DNA of 64,000 nucleotides from Rhodoferax sp. BAB1 (GTDB lineage Bacteria; Pseudomonadota; Gammaproteobacteria; Burkholderiales; Burkholderiaceae_C). How positions within the stretch are numbered: position 1 is the stretch's first letter; each line of letters opens with the position of its first letter. The DNA is taken from the NCBI RefSeq assembly GCF_013334205.1, contig NZ_CP054424.1, positions 2,562,001-2,626,000 of the forward strand. The letters are read 5' to 3'. The notes under the pieces are model-generated. The model had not been told where the DNA came from. It did no database searches and saw only the letters and a list, made by a program, of their open reading frames with translations. A program made the position numbers and the translations under genes. Shown here one piece after another: positions 45,570 to 54,187 of the stretch.

Positions 45570-45791
45570 TCAGTTGACCCGGTTGTACTCGTTCTGGCCG
45601 TACTGGCCGCGCGCCTTCAGCTTGGACTCCCAGCTGGCCTTGTCGCCGGACTTCCAGCCCGGTTCGACATAGGCCTTGCCGGTGCCCGTGTGCGGCGCCG
45701 CATCCTGCTTGGCACCACCGATGCCCTGGGGCGACTCGCCGCAGGCGGCCAGCAGGAACGCAGCAGAAACGATGATCAGTGCTTTTTTCAT
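45570..45791 (-). CDS. Small lipoprotein inside the formate dehydrogenase operon
   Basis: A 73-residue lipoprotein. The signal peptide ends in the lipobox LLAAC (Cys17). The mature part is hydrophilic and Gly/Lys-rich, with WKSGDKASWESKLKARGQYG and a terminal NEYNRVN. It lies between the beta and gamma subunit genes, overlapping beta by 4 bases, so it is probably co-expressed and may sit at the complex on the periplasmic face. No known family is recognised. Confidence 0.78.
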   Translation of the reverse strand: MKKALIIVSAAFLLAACGESPQGIGGAKQDAAPHTGTGKAYVEPGWKSGDKASWESKLKARGQYGQNEYNRVN

Positions 45792-46411
45792 GACTTGGCT
45801 CCTGCGGGTGCCGGCTGGCCAGCCTGGCGCGAGCCGTAGGCTGTGCCCCAGCCCCAGACTTCGGCGCCCTTGCCGCGTTGCAGCACGCGGGTGCGGAAGA
45901 TGTCGGCCACCATGTCGCCGTCACCGGCGAGCAGGGCCTTGGTCGAGCACATTTCGGCACAGGCCGGCAGCTTGCCTTCGGCCAGGCGGTTGCGCCCGTA
46001 TTTCTCGAACTCGGCCTGGCTGCCGTTGGCCTCGGGGCCGCCGGCGCAGAAGGTGCACTTGTCCATCTTGCCGCGCACGCCGAAGGTGCCCTGCGAAGGG
46101 AACTGCGGTGCGCCGAAGGGACAGGCGTAGGAGCAGTAGCCGCAGCCGATGCAGATGTCCTTGTCGTGCAGCACCACACCCTCGTCGGTGCGGTAGAAGC
46201 AGTTGACCGGGCAGACCGCCATGCAGGGTGCGTCGCTGCAGTGCATGCAGGCCACCGAGATGGATTTCTCGCCGGGCACGCCGTCGTTGAGGGTGACCAC
46301 GCGGCGGCGGTTCACACCCCAGGGGACTTCGTGTTCGTTCTTGCAGGCGGTGACGCAGCCGTTGCACTCGATGCAGCGCTCGGCGTCACAAACAAATTTC
46401 ATTCGTGCCAT
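45788..46411 (-). CDS. Formate dehydrogenase beta subunit (4Fe-4S)
   Basis: A 207-residue electron-transfer subunit with four cysteine clusters: CIECNGCVTACKNEH, CMHCSDAPCMAVCPVNC, CIGCGYCSYACPFG and a final CTFC plus distal Cys residues. It bridges the molybdenum subunit and the cytochrome. It is shorter than E. coli FdnH and lacks the C-terminal membrane anchor, as in FdhB of FdhABC enzymes. It lies 11 bases after the alpha subunit gene. Confidence 0.94.
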   Translation of the reverse strand: MARMKFVCDAERCIECNGCVTACKNEHEVPWGVNRRRVVTLNDGVPGEKSISVACMHCSDAPCMAVCPVNCFYRTDEGVVLHDKDICIGCGYCSYACPFGAPQFPSQGTFGVRGKMDKCTFCAGGPEANGSQAEFEKYGRNRLAEGKLPACAEMCSTKALLAGDGDMVADIFRTRVLQRGKGAEVWGWGTAYGSRQAGQPAPAGAKS

Positions 46412-46422
46412 GACGTTACTCC

Positions 46423-49383
46423 TCAGGCTTTCTCGATGTTGCAGATCGTGGTCTTGGTTTCCTGCATCATGGTCACGCTGTCATAACCATATGTAGTTGC
46501 CGTGTTGACCGCCTCGCCGCGCACGATGGGCGCCGCACCCTTGGGGTAGTAGGCCAGCATGTCGGCGCCCTGCCAGCGTCCGGAGAAGTGGAAGGGCATC
46601 CAGACCGTGTCGGGCGCGACGCGCTCGGTCACCAGGGCCTGCACGTTCAGCTTGGCGCCGGTCGGGCTGTGCAGCCAGACACGTTCGCCGTTGCGGATGC
46701 CGCGCTCAGCTGCCGTCTTCGGGTTGATTTCCACGAAGGACTCCTGCTGCAGTTCGGCCAGCCAGGGGTTGGAGCGGGTTTCCTCGCCGCCGCCTTCGTA
46801 CTCGACCAGACGGCCGGAGGACATGATGAGCGGGAACTTCTCGTGCAGCTTGTCGGCAATGTTCTTGGTCTGCACGCTCTTGTACAGCGTGGGCAGGCGC
46901 CAGAAGGCCTTCTTGTCGTCGTGCGTCGGGTACTTGGCCATGAGTTCGGGCTTGGTACCGTAGAGCGGCTCGCGGTGCTGCGGCACGGGATCGGGGAAGT
47001 TCCAGACCAGGGCGCGCGCCTTGGCGTTGCCGAAGGGGTGGCAGCCGTGGTTCTTCATGAACACGCGGATCAAACCACCCGAGGAGTCGGTCTTCCAGTT
47101 CTTGCCCTCTGCCGCCTTGGCTTCGGCCTCGGTGAGTTCGCCCCACCAGCCCAGCTTCTTGAGCAGCACGTGGTCGAGTTCCGGATAGCCGGTGGTGATG
47201 TCGGCGCCCTTGGAATAGGAGCCGTCCTCGGCCAGCAGGTTCTTGCCGTCCTTCTCCACGCCGAAGTTGGCGCGGAAGTTGCCGCCGCCGTCCATGACGT
47301 GCTTGCTGGTGTCGTACAGGTTGGGCGAACCCGGGTGCTTGAGTTCGGGCGTGCCGTAGCAGGGCCAGGGCAGGCCGAAGTAGTCGCCCGACATGTCGTA
47401 GCCGGTTTCCTTGTCGACCACCTTGCCCTTGCACTTGAGCGTCTTCACGTCGAAGGCGTCCATGTGGCGCATGTGGGCCTTCAGGCGCTCCGGGCTCTGG
47501 CCGGTGTAGCCGATGGTCCAGACACCGCGGTTGATCTCGCGCAGGATGTCTTCCGGCACGGGCTCGTCCATGCCCTTGACCTTCTGCATCTTGTAGTTCT
47601 TGGACAGCTCCTTGGCGAAGCCGAGTTTCTCGGCCAGCTGGTGCATGATCATGTGGTCGCTGCGGCTCTCCCACAGCGGCTCGATGACCTTCTCGCGCCA
47701 CTGGATGGAGCGGTTCGACGCGGTGCAGGAACCGCTGGTCTCGAACTGGGTGGCCGCCGGCAGCAGGTAGACCGCGCGGTTGGGGTTGAGGTCTTCAGCC
47801 TTGCCGGGCATGGCCGCCATGGCCGCGGTGGCCGACGGGTAGGGATCCACCACCACCAGCAGGTCCAGCTTGTCCATGGCGCGTTTCATCTCCAGACCTC
47901 GGGTCTGGGAGTTGGGCGCATGGCCCCAGTAGAAGACGCCGCGCAGGTTGGAGTCCTGGTCGATCAGCTCGTTCTTCTCGAGCACGCCGTCGATCCAGCG
48001 CGACACGGTGATGCCGGGCTTGCTCATCATGGCGGGCGTGGCGAACTGCTTCTTGATCCACTCGAAGTCCACGCCCCAGACGTTGGCGAAGTGTTTCCAG
48101 GAACCTTCGACGATGCCGTAGTAACCCGGCAGCGAATCCGGGTTGGGGCCGACGTCGGTGGCGCCCTGCACGTTGTCGTGGCCGCGGAAGATGTTGGTAC
48201 CACCGCCGGATTTGCCGACGTTGCCCAGGGCCAGCTGCAGGATGCAGCTGGCGCGCACCATGGCGTTGCCGATGGTGTGCTGGGTCTGGCCCATGCACCA
48301 GACGATGGTGCCGGGACGGCTCTCGTGCAGCATCCGGGCGACCTTGATCATCTGGGCCTCGGGCACACCGCAGGCCTCTTCGACCGCCGCCGGGGTCCAC
48401 TTGGCCAGCACGTCCTTCTTGACCTCTTCCATGCCGTAGACACGGTCGTTGATGTACTTCTTGTCTTCCCAGCCGTTCTTGAAGATGTGGTGCAGCAGGC
48501 CGAAGAGGAAGGGGATGTCGGAGCCCGAACGGATGCGCACGAACTCGTCGGCCTTGGCGGCGGTGCGGGTGAAACGCGGGTCCACCACGATCATCTTGCA
48601 GCCGGTTTCCTTGGCGTGCAGCATGTGCAGCAGGCTGACCGGGTGGGCTTCGGCGGCATTCGACCCGATGTACAGGGCGACCTTGCTGTTCTGCATGTCG
48701 TTGTACGAATTGGTCATGGCGCCGTAGCCCCAGGTGTTGGCCACGCCGGCCACCGTGGTGGAGTGGCAGATGCGCGCCTGGTGGTCGCAGTTGTTGGTGC
48801 CCCAGAAGCTCACGAACTTGCGCATCAGGTAGGCCTGCTCGTTGCTGTGCTTGGACGAGCCGACGAAGTAGACGCTGTCCGGTCCGCTGGCCTTGCGCAG
48901 CTCCATCATGCGGGCGGTAATCTCGTTGAGCGCCGTGTCCCAGCTGATGCGCTCGTACTTGCCGTTGACGAGCTTCATGGGATAGCGCAGGCGGTACTCG
49001 CCGTGGCCGTGCTCGCGGATCGAGGCGCCCTTGGCGCAGTGCGCACCCAGGTTGATGGGCGAGTCGAACACCGGTTCCTGGCGTGTCCACACGCCGTTTT
49101 CCACCACGGCGTCGATGGCGCAGCCCACCGAGCAGTGCGTGCAGATGGTGCGCTTGACTTCGATCTTGCCGTCGCCGACGGCAATGCTGCTGGCGGCACG
49201 CGCCTTCTTGACCAGCGTGAGCTGCGAGGCGGCCAGGCCGACACCCAGGCCCAGGCCCGAGCGGCGCAGGAAGGCGCGGCGGTCCATGGTGGGCAGGGCT
49301 TGCGACAGGCCACGGCGCAGGCTGTGCACGAAAGGCGAGCGGGCGGTGGTCTCGGTCGCCGGGGATTTCTTGGTGAGCAACAT
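46423..49383 (-). CDS. Formate dehydrogenase alpha subunit, molybdenum, TAT-exported
   Basis: A 986-residue catalytic subunit oxidising formate to CO2 in the periplasm. The TAT signal DRRAFLRRSG is at about residues 34-43. A 4Fe-4S cluster is bound by CTHCSVGC (81-88) and Cys116. The molybdenum ligand region reads HQARICHSTTVAG with Cys206, so this is a Cys form and no selenocysteine is needed. The order (TAT protein, alpha, beta, lipoprotein, gamma) is one operon. Confidence 0.95.
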   Translation of the reverse strand: MLLTKKSPATETTARSPFVHSLRRGLSQALPTMDRRAFLRRSGLGLGVGLAASQLTLVKKARAASSIAVGDGKIEVKRTICTHCSVGCAIDAVVENGVWTRQEPVFDSPINLGAHCAKGASIREHGHGEYRLRYPMKLVNGKYERISWDTALNEITARMMELRKASGPDSVYFVGSSKHSNEQAYLMRKFVSFWGTNNCDHQARICHSTTVAGVANTWGYGAMTNSYNDMQNSKVALYIGSNAAEAHPVSLLHMLHAKETGCKMIVVDPRFTRTAAKADEFVRIRSGSDIPFLFGLLHHIFKNGWEDKKYINDRVYGMEEVKKDVLAKWTPAAVEEACGVPEAQMIKVARMLHESRPGTIVWCMGQTQHTIGNAMVRASCILQLALGNVGKSGGGTNIFRGHDNVQGATDVGPNPDSLPGYYGIVEGSWKHFANVWGVDFEWIKKQFATPAMMSKPGITVSRWIDGVLEKNELIDQDSNLRGVFYWGHAPNSQTRGLEMKRAMDKLDLLVVVDPYPSATAAMAAMPGKAEDLNPNRAVYLLPAATQFETSGSCTASNRSIQWREKVIEPLWESRSDHMIMHQLAEKLGFAKELSKNYKMQKVKGMDEPVPEDILREINRGVWTIGYTGQSPERLKAHMRHMDAFDVKTLKCKGKVVDKETGYDMSGDYFGLPWPCYGTPELKHPGSPNLYDTSKHVMDGGGNFRANFGVEKDGKNLLAEDGSYSKGADITTGYPELDHVLLKKLGWWGELTEAEAKAAEGKNWKTDSSGGLIRVFMKNHGCHPFGNAKARALVWNFPDPVPQHREPLYGTKPELMAKYPTHDDKKAFWRLPTLYKSVQTKNIADKLHEKFPLIMSSGRLVEYEGGGEETRSNPWLAELQQESFVEINPKTAAERGIRNGERVWLHSPTGAKLNVQALVTERVAPDTVWMPFHFSGRWQGADMLAYYPKGAAPIVRGEAVNTATTYGYDSVTMMQETKTTICNIEKA

Positions 49384-49401
49384 GTCTCTCTCCAGCTTTG
49401 A

Positions 49402-49608
49402 TTAGATGCGGGTGGTCTGGTAGTACTGCTTGATGTGTTCAGACAGGTGGTAACCACCGCCCTTGGCAGGAGCCGCCTTGGGTTCGGGGGCAGCCTGCTC
49501 GGCCGGCTTGGGGGCCGACATCAGGCCGGCCACCGCAGCCACGGCACCCGCGGTGCCTGCACCTGCGAAGAGGGTGCGTCGTGACAATTTGCCTTGGGGT
49601 TGACTCAT
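49402..49608 (-). CDS. Formate dehydrogenase-region TAT target protein
   Basis: A 68-residue protein with a twin-arginine signal (KLSRRTLFAGAG), a hydrophobic Ala/Gly core and a short mature tail ending EHIKQYYQTTRI. It matches the small TAT-target family found next to formate dehydrogenase alpha genes; its function is unknown. ATG 49608 follows AGGAG by 7 bases. It is first in the operon, 18 bases before the alpha gene. Confidence 0.88.
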   Translation of the reverse strand: MSQPQGKLSRRTLFAGAGTAGAVAAVAGLMSAPKPAEQAAPEPKAAPAKGGGYHLSEHIKQYYQTTRI

Positions 49609-50037
49609 GCTGGGTCTCCTGAAAGGTTCCACTTAGGAACAGAACTACATAACTGAACTCGCTGGAATTTAGCAACGCCACGGCGTTTCAGCAAGCGAGG
49701 TCTCCCTTGGTACAAGCCGGCCATGACCACGATGCACACGAGGAAAATTTTTTAATTCATGGCTCACTGATATAGCCACACCCTCCTGGCGCCCGATCGA
49801 AGCAGCAGCACACCGCATGAATCAAGGGCTTGTGCGATTGCTGCACCGCCACAATCATCTGAGAACACGACAAGGTGACGACAGCTTTGCGACAACTTGT
49901 CGCAAGTCAAATCTCGCAGATAAGAATGGTTCGCAAAACCGTCACTGCACACGCTGTTGTTGACGCATCAAAACCTTGATACCCGACCAAATCACTCAGC
50001 CGTGGTCGATAGAATCGCGCAAATCCACCGCCTCACC
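49609..50037. promoter_or_regulatory. Control region between formate dehydrogenase and its regulator
   Basis: About 430 bases of lower-GC, gene-free sequence between divergent units. The 19-base palindrome TTGCGACAA-C-TTGTCGCAA lies at 49887-49905, about 280 bases upstream of the TAT gene and 130 upstream of the regulator. The A/T run AAAATTTTTTAATT is near 49744. No clean GG-N10-GC sigma-54 promoter was found by eye on either strand. The palindrome recurs at 57443. Confidence 0.6.
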
Positions 50038-51435
50038 GTGACCACCTCGTCCCCCACTCCCGACGCAAACAAGCTGGCCGATGGCTGGCCCTACTGGTCC
50101 ATCCTGGTCGTCGACGACGAGCCGGGCATGCGCAACTTCCTGGTCAAGACGTTGGCGCCACGCTGCCAGACCGTGATGGAAGCCGGCAGTGCGGAGGAAG
50201 GTGCCGAGCTGCTGCGCGGCAACCACGTCGACCTCATCATCCTGGACATCGCCCTGCCCGGGCGCAATGGCGTGGCCTGGCTCAAGGAACTGCGCGAGCA
50301 CGGTTACACCGGCCAGGTGATCCTGATCACGGCCTTTGCCGACCTGGACACCGCCATCGAGGCGCTGCGCGCCGGCGCCTCGGACTTCATCCTCAAGCCC
50401 TTTCGCGTGCCGCAGATCCTCAACGCGGTGCGCCGTTGCTACGAAAGTGCCAGGCTGGCACGCGAGAACTTCGTGCTGCGCCACGCGCTCTCGCGCAGCC
50501 AGTTTGCCGACAACGGCCTGGTCGGGCATACACCGCAGATGACCGAGCTCTCCGCCTCGGTGCGCCGCGTGGCCACCGCCAACAGCACGGTGCTGCTGCA
50601 GGGCGAGTCGGGCACCGGCAAGGAACTGGTGGCGCGTGCCCTGCATGCCCTCAGCCCACGCGCGCAGGGGCCCTTCGTGCCCGTCAACTGCGCCTCGGTC
50701 TCGCCCGAGCACATGGAAAGCGAGCTCTTCGGCCATGCCAAGGGGGCCTTTGCCGGCGCCACGCGCGCGCGCGACGGCCTGTTCTATTACGCCCAGGGCG
50801 GCACGCTCTTCCTGGACGAGGTGGCCGAGCTGCCGCTGCCGCTGCAGGCCACGCTGCTGCGCGCACTGGAAGACCTGAAGATCCGCCCGGTGGGCAGCCA
50901 GCAGCTGGTGACGATGAATGTGCGCATCATCGCCGCTACCAACCGCTCGCTGCAGCAGGCCGTGGCCGAGGGGCGCTTCCGCAAGGACCTGTACTACCGC
51001 CTGCAGGTGGTGGAACTGGCGCTGCCGCCCCTGCGCGAGCACAAGGACGACATCCCTGACCTGGTGCAGCACTTCATCGCCCGGCTCGCCCCCGTGCTGG
51101 GCGCCGCGCCGCTGCAGATCACACCGGCCGAGATGGACTACCTGATGCAGTACGACTGGCCCGGCAATGTGCGCGAACTGCGCAACCTGATCGAGCGTTC
51201 GCTGATCCTGGGCACGCTCAATGTCTCGGCGCTCTACACCATGGGCAAGCGCGCTGCAACAGCGCCCGCCAACAGCGGTGCCGAACGCGCCGTGACCGAC
51301 CTGCACACGCTGGAGCAGCAGCACATCCGTGCGGTGCTCGATTCGGTGCACGGCGACAAGACCCAGGCCGCGCAACTTCTGGGCATCTCGCGCCGCACGC
51401 TGGAGCGGCGCTGCGCCGAGTGGGCCCTGTCGTGA
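50038..51435 (+). CDS. NtrC-family response regulator with GAFAGA loop
   Basis: A three-domain regulator: receiver with phosphoacceptor in LDIALPG, AAA+ domain with Walker A GESGTGKE and Walker B GGTLFLDEV, and a C-terminal Fis-type HTH (TQAAQLLGISRRTLERR). The sigma-54 contact loop reads GAFAGA rather than GAFTGA, so activation through sigma-54 may be altered. The start is uncertain: the frame opens at TTG 49957, with GTG at 50002 and 50038; none has a good ribosome site. The kinase gene overlaps its stop. It probably controls the formate genes on both sides. Confidence 0.88.
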   Translation: MTTSSPTPDANKLADGWPYWSILVVDDEPGMRNFLVKTLAPRCQTVMEAGSAEEGAELLRGNHVDLIILDIALPGRNGVAWLKELREHGYTGQVILITAFADLDTAIEALRAGASDFILKPFRVPQILNAVRRCYESARLARENFVLRHALSRSQFADNGLVGHTPQMTELSASVRRVATANSTVLLQGESGTGKELVARALHALSPRAQGPFVPVNCASVSPEHMESELFGHAKGAFAGATRARDGLFYYAQGGTLFLDEVAELPLPLQATLLRALEDLKIRPVGSQQLVTMNVRIIAATNRSLQQAVAEGRFRKDLYYRLQVVELALPPLREHKDDIPDLVQHFIARLAPVLGAAPLQITPAEMDYLMQYDWPGNVRELRNLIERSLILGTLNVSALYTMGKRAATAPANSGAERAVTDLHTLEQQHIRAVLDSVHGDKTQAAQLLGISRRTLERRCAEWALS

Positions 51436-53540
51436 GTTGGCCCGCCAGCTTGCCGGCCGCGCTGGCGCCGCGCTGGCTGACGCACTCCATCCGCAACAAG
51501 CTGCTGGCCATGGCGCTGCTGCCGCTGCTGGTGGTGCTGCCCCTGCTGGTCGGCGCGCTGCTGATCTGGGGCAATGCCGCCTACGACCGCCTGCTGATCA
51601 CCAAGGTGCGCAGCGACCTGGCCGTGGCGCGCGGCTACTTCGAGCAGGTGCTGTCCGAGGTGGGCTTCGGCACGCATGCGGTGGCGGCCTCGCACGCACT
51701 GTTCCAGCCGCTGCAGCGGCGCGATCTGCCGGCCGTGCAGGCCCTGCTGGCACGCGAAAGCCGGCGCCTGGGCTTCGACTTCATCAACCTCTACCAGGTT
51801 GATGGCCGGCTCATCACGGCCGACTGGCTGCCCTCGGCCCTCCCCTCCTCCCCCATCCACGCACCGGCCACGGGTGCTGCCGCCATCCATGCCCGCATCA
51901 GCACCGACCACGCCAGCCTGGCGCGGCTGGAACCGGCCGAACTGCTGGCACTGGCCCCGCACCTGGCGCCGCGCATCCACATCCCGCTGATCCCCACACG
52001 CAGCGCCGTACCCACCACCCGCAGCGTGGAAGACCGCGCCCTGGTCATGCTGGCCACCACGCCGGTGCGCGGTGCCGACGGCAGCATCGTGGCCCTCCTG
52101 CGCGGTGGCGTGCTGCTGAACCAGAACCTGCCCTTCATCGACCACATCAACCGCATCGTCTACCCCGAGGGCTCCCTGCCCTTCGGCAGTCACGGTACGG
52201 CCACGCTGTTCATGGACGACGTGCGCATCACCACCAATGTGCGCCTGTTCCAGGACGAGCGCGCCATCGGCACCCGCGTTTCGCAGGCCGTGCGCGAAGC
52301 CGTGCTCACGCATGGCGAAACCTGGCTGGACCGCGCCTTCGTCGTCAACGACTGGTACGTTTCCGCCTACGAGCCGCTGCTGGACGCCGCCGGCGAGCGC
52401 ACCGGCATGCTCTACGTGGGTTACCTGGAAGAGCCCTTCCGCTACGTGAAGTACGGCATGCTGGCGCTGATCGTCGGCATCTTCCTGGTGGTGATGGTGC
52501 TGGCCGCGCTGTTCTCGTTGCGCTGGGCGCGCAGCATCTTCCGCCCGCTGGAGCAGATGAACCTGACCATGCAGCGCGTGGAGGACGGCGACACCGGCGC
52601 GCGCGTGGGCCTGGTCAGCGCGCGCGACGAGATCGGTGCGCTGGCCGGCCACCTGGACGAGCTGCTGGACGTGATCGACGAAAAAACCCGCGCCCTGCAG
52701 CGCTGGGCCGGGGAGCTCGACGCCAAGGTGGTCGAGCGCACGCAGGAGCTGGCGCAGAGCAATGCCTCGCTGCAGCAGGCGCAGCAGCAGCTGGTCAAGT
52801 CGGAGAAGCTGGCCGCCATCGGCCAGCTCACGGCCAGCGTGGCGCACGAGATCAACAACCCCATCGCCGTGATCCAGGGCAACCTGGACCTGATGCGCGA
52901 GACCCTGGGTGCGCAGGCCACCCCCGTGAAAGCCGAGCTGCAGCTGCTGGACCAGCAGGTCGAACGCATGCGCCTGATCGTCACGCAGCTGCTGCAGTAC
53001 GCACGCCCCACCGAGTACGCCGGCTATGTGGAAGCGGTGGACGTGAACCAGACACTGGAGAACTCGCTGGTGCTGGTGGCCCACCTGCTGGCGCGCACCC
53101 GCATCGAGGTCGAGCGGGATCTGCAGGCCACGGCACGCGCCGGCGTGAACCGGCAGGAATTGCAGCAGGTGGTGATCAACCTCATGATCAACGCCATCCA
53201 GGCCATGCCCGAGGGCGGGCGCCTGCGCCTGCGCACACGCAACCGTGAGGACGGCAAAACCGGCGTGCTGCTGGAGATCAGCGACAGCGGGCCGGGCCTG
53301 AGCGAGCGCGTAAAGGAGCGCCTGTTCCGCCCCTTCTTCACCACCAAGAACGACGGCAACGGCCTGGGCCTGTGGATCAGCGTGGGCCTGGTGGAGCGCT
53401 ATGGCGGCAGCATCGAGGGCCTGAACCGCCGCGAACTCGGCGAGGACGCCGATGGTGCGGTCTTTCGCGTCTGGCTGCTCACCGAGCCGCTCGCGCCGCA
53501 GGACGGGCCGACGGGCCCGATGGAAGCGCGCCGCGCTTAA
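51432..53540 (+). CDS. Sensor histidine kinase with periplasmic Cache-like domain
   Basis: A 702-residue membrane kinase. TM1 is at about residues 24-46, a periplasmic domain of about 290 residues with a dCache-like LLRGGVLLNQNLPF segment follows, and TM2 is near 345-365. HAMP and coiled-coil regions lead to the phosphoacceptor H472 in SVAHEINNP; the ATP domain has NLMINAIQAMPEGG and GNGLGLWIS. GTG 51432 overlaps the regulator stop, so they are coupled. It may sense formate or an electron acceptor; this is inference from location. Confidence 0.9.
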   Translation: MSWPASLPAALAPRWLTHSIRNKLLAMALLPLLVVLPLLVGALLIWGNAAYDRLLITKVRSDLAVARGYFEQVLSEVGFGTHAVAASHALFQPLQRRDLPAVQALLARESRRLGFDFINLYQVDGRLITADWLPSALPSSPIHAPATGAAAIHARISTDHASLARLEPAELLALAPHLAPRIHIPLIPTRSAVPTTRSVEDRALVMLATTPVRGADGSIVALLRGGVLLNQNLPFIDHINRIVYPEGSLPFGSHGTATLFMDDVRITTNVRLFQDERAIGTRVSQAVREAVLTHGETWLDRAFVVNDWYVSAYEPLLDAAGERTGMLYVGYLEEPFRYVKYGMLALIVGIFLVVMVLAALFSLRWARSIFRPLEQMNLTMQRVEDGDTGARVGLVSARDEIGALAGHLDELLDVIDEKTRALQRWAGELDAKVVERTQELAQSNASLQQAQQQLVKSEKLAAIGQLTASVAHEINNPIAVIQGNLDLMRETLGAQATPVKAELQLLDQQVERMRLIVTQLLQYARPTEYAGYVEAVDVNQTLENSLVLVAHLLARTRIEVERDLQATARAGVNRQELQQVVINLMINAIQAMPEGGRLRLRTRNREDGKTGVLLEISDSGPGLSERVKERLFRPFFTTKNDGNGLGLWISVGLVERYGGSIEGLNRRELGEDADGAVFRVWLLTEPLAPQDGPTGPMEARRA

Positions 53541-54175
53541 TTCAGCATGTCGAAGCCCTGCATCTCCACGCTCAGGAACGCGCGCGTGAAGCCGGCCAGC
53601 GCCGCATAGAAACGTGCCGAGGGGTTGCCCTCGATCGCATCGCACATGGGGTTGATCCAGGGCTGGAAATGGGCGGCGAAGAATTCGCGCTGCTTCGTCA
53701 GGTTGGCCACGGCAACGTCGTCACCGGCGATCAGGTAGCGCATCACCTCGCACAGGTAGGCGATGTGGTCCTCGGTCTCGGGCATGGTCTCGTCACGCGC
53801 CAGGCCCAATGCGGCCAGATCATCACGCAGCTTGGCCAGGGGCTTCTCGTTGAGGAAACCGCTCAGGTAGTGCGAACCGAAGAGGTAAACCTCGGGTTTA
53901 CCGACGCCGCCGAAGAGCGCGTTGTACTCCGTGGTGATGGTCTGCAGGTCCAGATCGCGCGCCGCACTCACCAGGCCGCGCCAGGGTTCTTCCAGGAAAC
54001 CGCCCTCGGCCGGCGCTTCGGTGGCGGCCACACGCAACTGCTCCAGCAGCTCGGCGCCCGGGGGGGCGTAATAGAGCGCAGCCAGCAGGCCATAGACCTC
54101 GGCGCGTGCGGTCTCTTCGTCGAGCGTGCCGCCCTGGGCCAGCAGGGCATCGTTGGATTCAGCTTGGGTGCTCAT
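53537..54175 (-). CDS. TorD-family molecular chaperone
   Basis: A 212-residue all-helical chaperone of the TorD/DmsD type, which guards molybdoenzymes before TAT export. Family blocks include EVYGLLAALYYAPP, EYNALFGGVGKPEVYLFGSHY and PETEDHIAYLCEVMRYL. It is the last gene of the DUF3305-DUF3306-polyferredoxin unit and probably serves the formate dehydrogenase alpha subunit. It converges with the kinase gene, overlapping by 4 bases. ATG 54175 is preferred to TTG 54181. Confidence 0.9.
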   Translation of the reverse strand: MSTQAESNDALLAQGGTLDEETARAEVYGLLAALYYAPPGAELLEQLRVAATEAPAEGGFLEEPWRGLVSAARDLDLQTITTEYNALFGGVGKPEVYLFGSHYLSGFLNEKPLAKLRDDLAALGLARDETMPETEDHIAYLCEVMRYLIAGDDVAVANLTKQREFFAAHFQPWINPMCDAIEGNPSARFYAALAGFTRAFLSVEMQGFDMLN

Positions 54176-54187
54176 GGGCAAACGCCT

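Noticed and set aside
46588..49401. 937-codon open frame opposite the formate dehydrogenase alpha gene
   Set aside because: Shadow frame with no recognisable domain; the other strand encodes a complete molybdoenzyme.
49609..50037. Sigma-54 promoter near the regulatory palindrome
   Set aside because: No GG-N10-GC element with TGGC/TTGC context was found; the closest candidates have spacing off by one base or more.
51234..53645. 803-codon open frame opposite the sensor kinase
   Set aside because: Antisense to a kinase with all boxes present; composition is Gln/His/Gly-rich noise.
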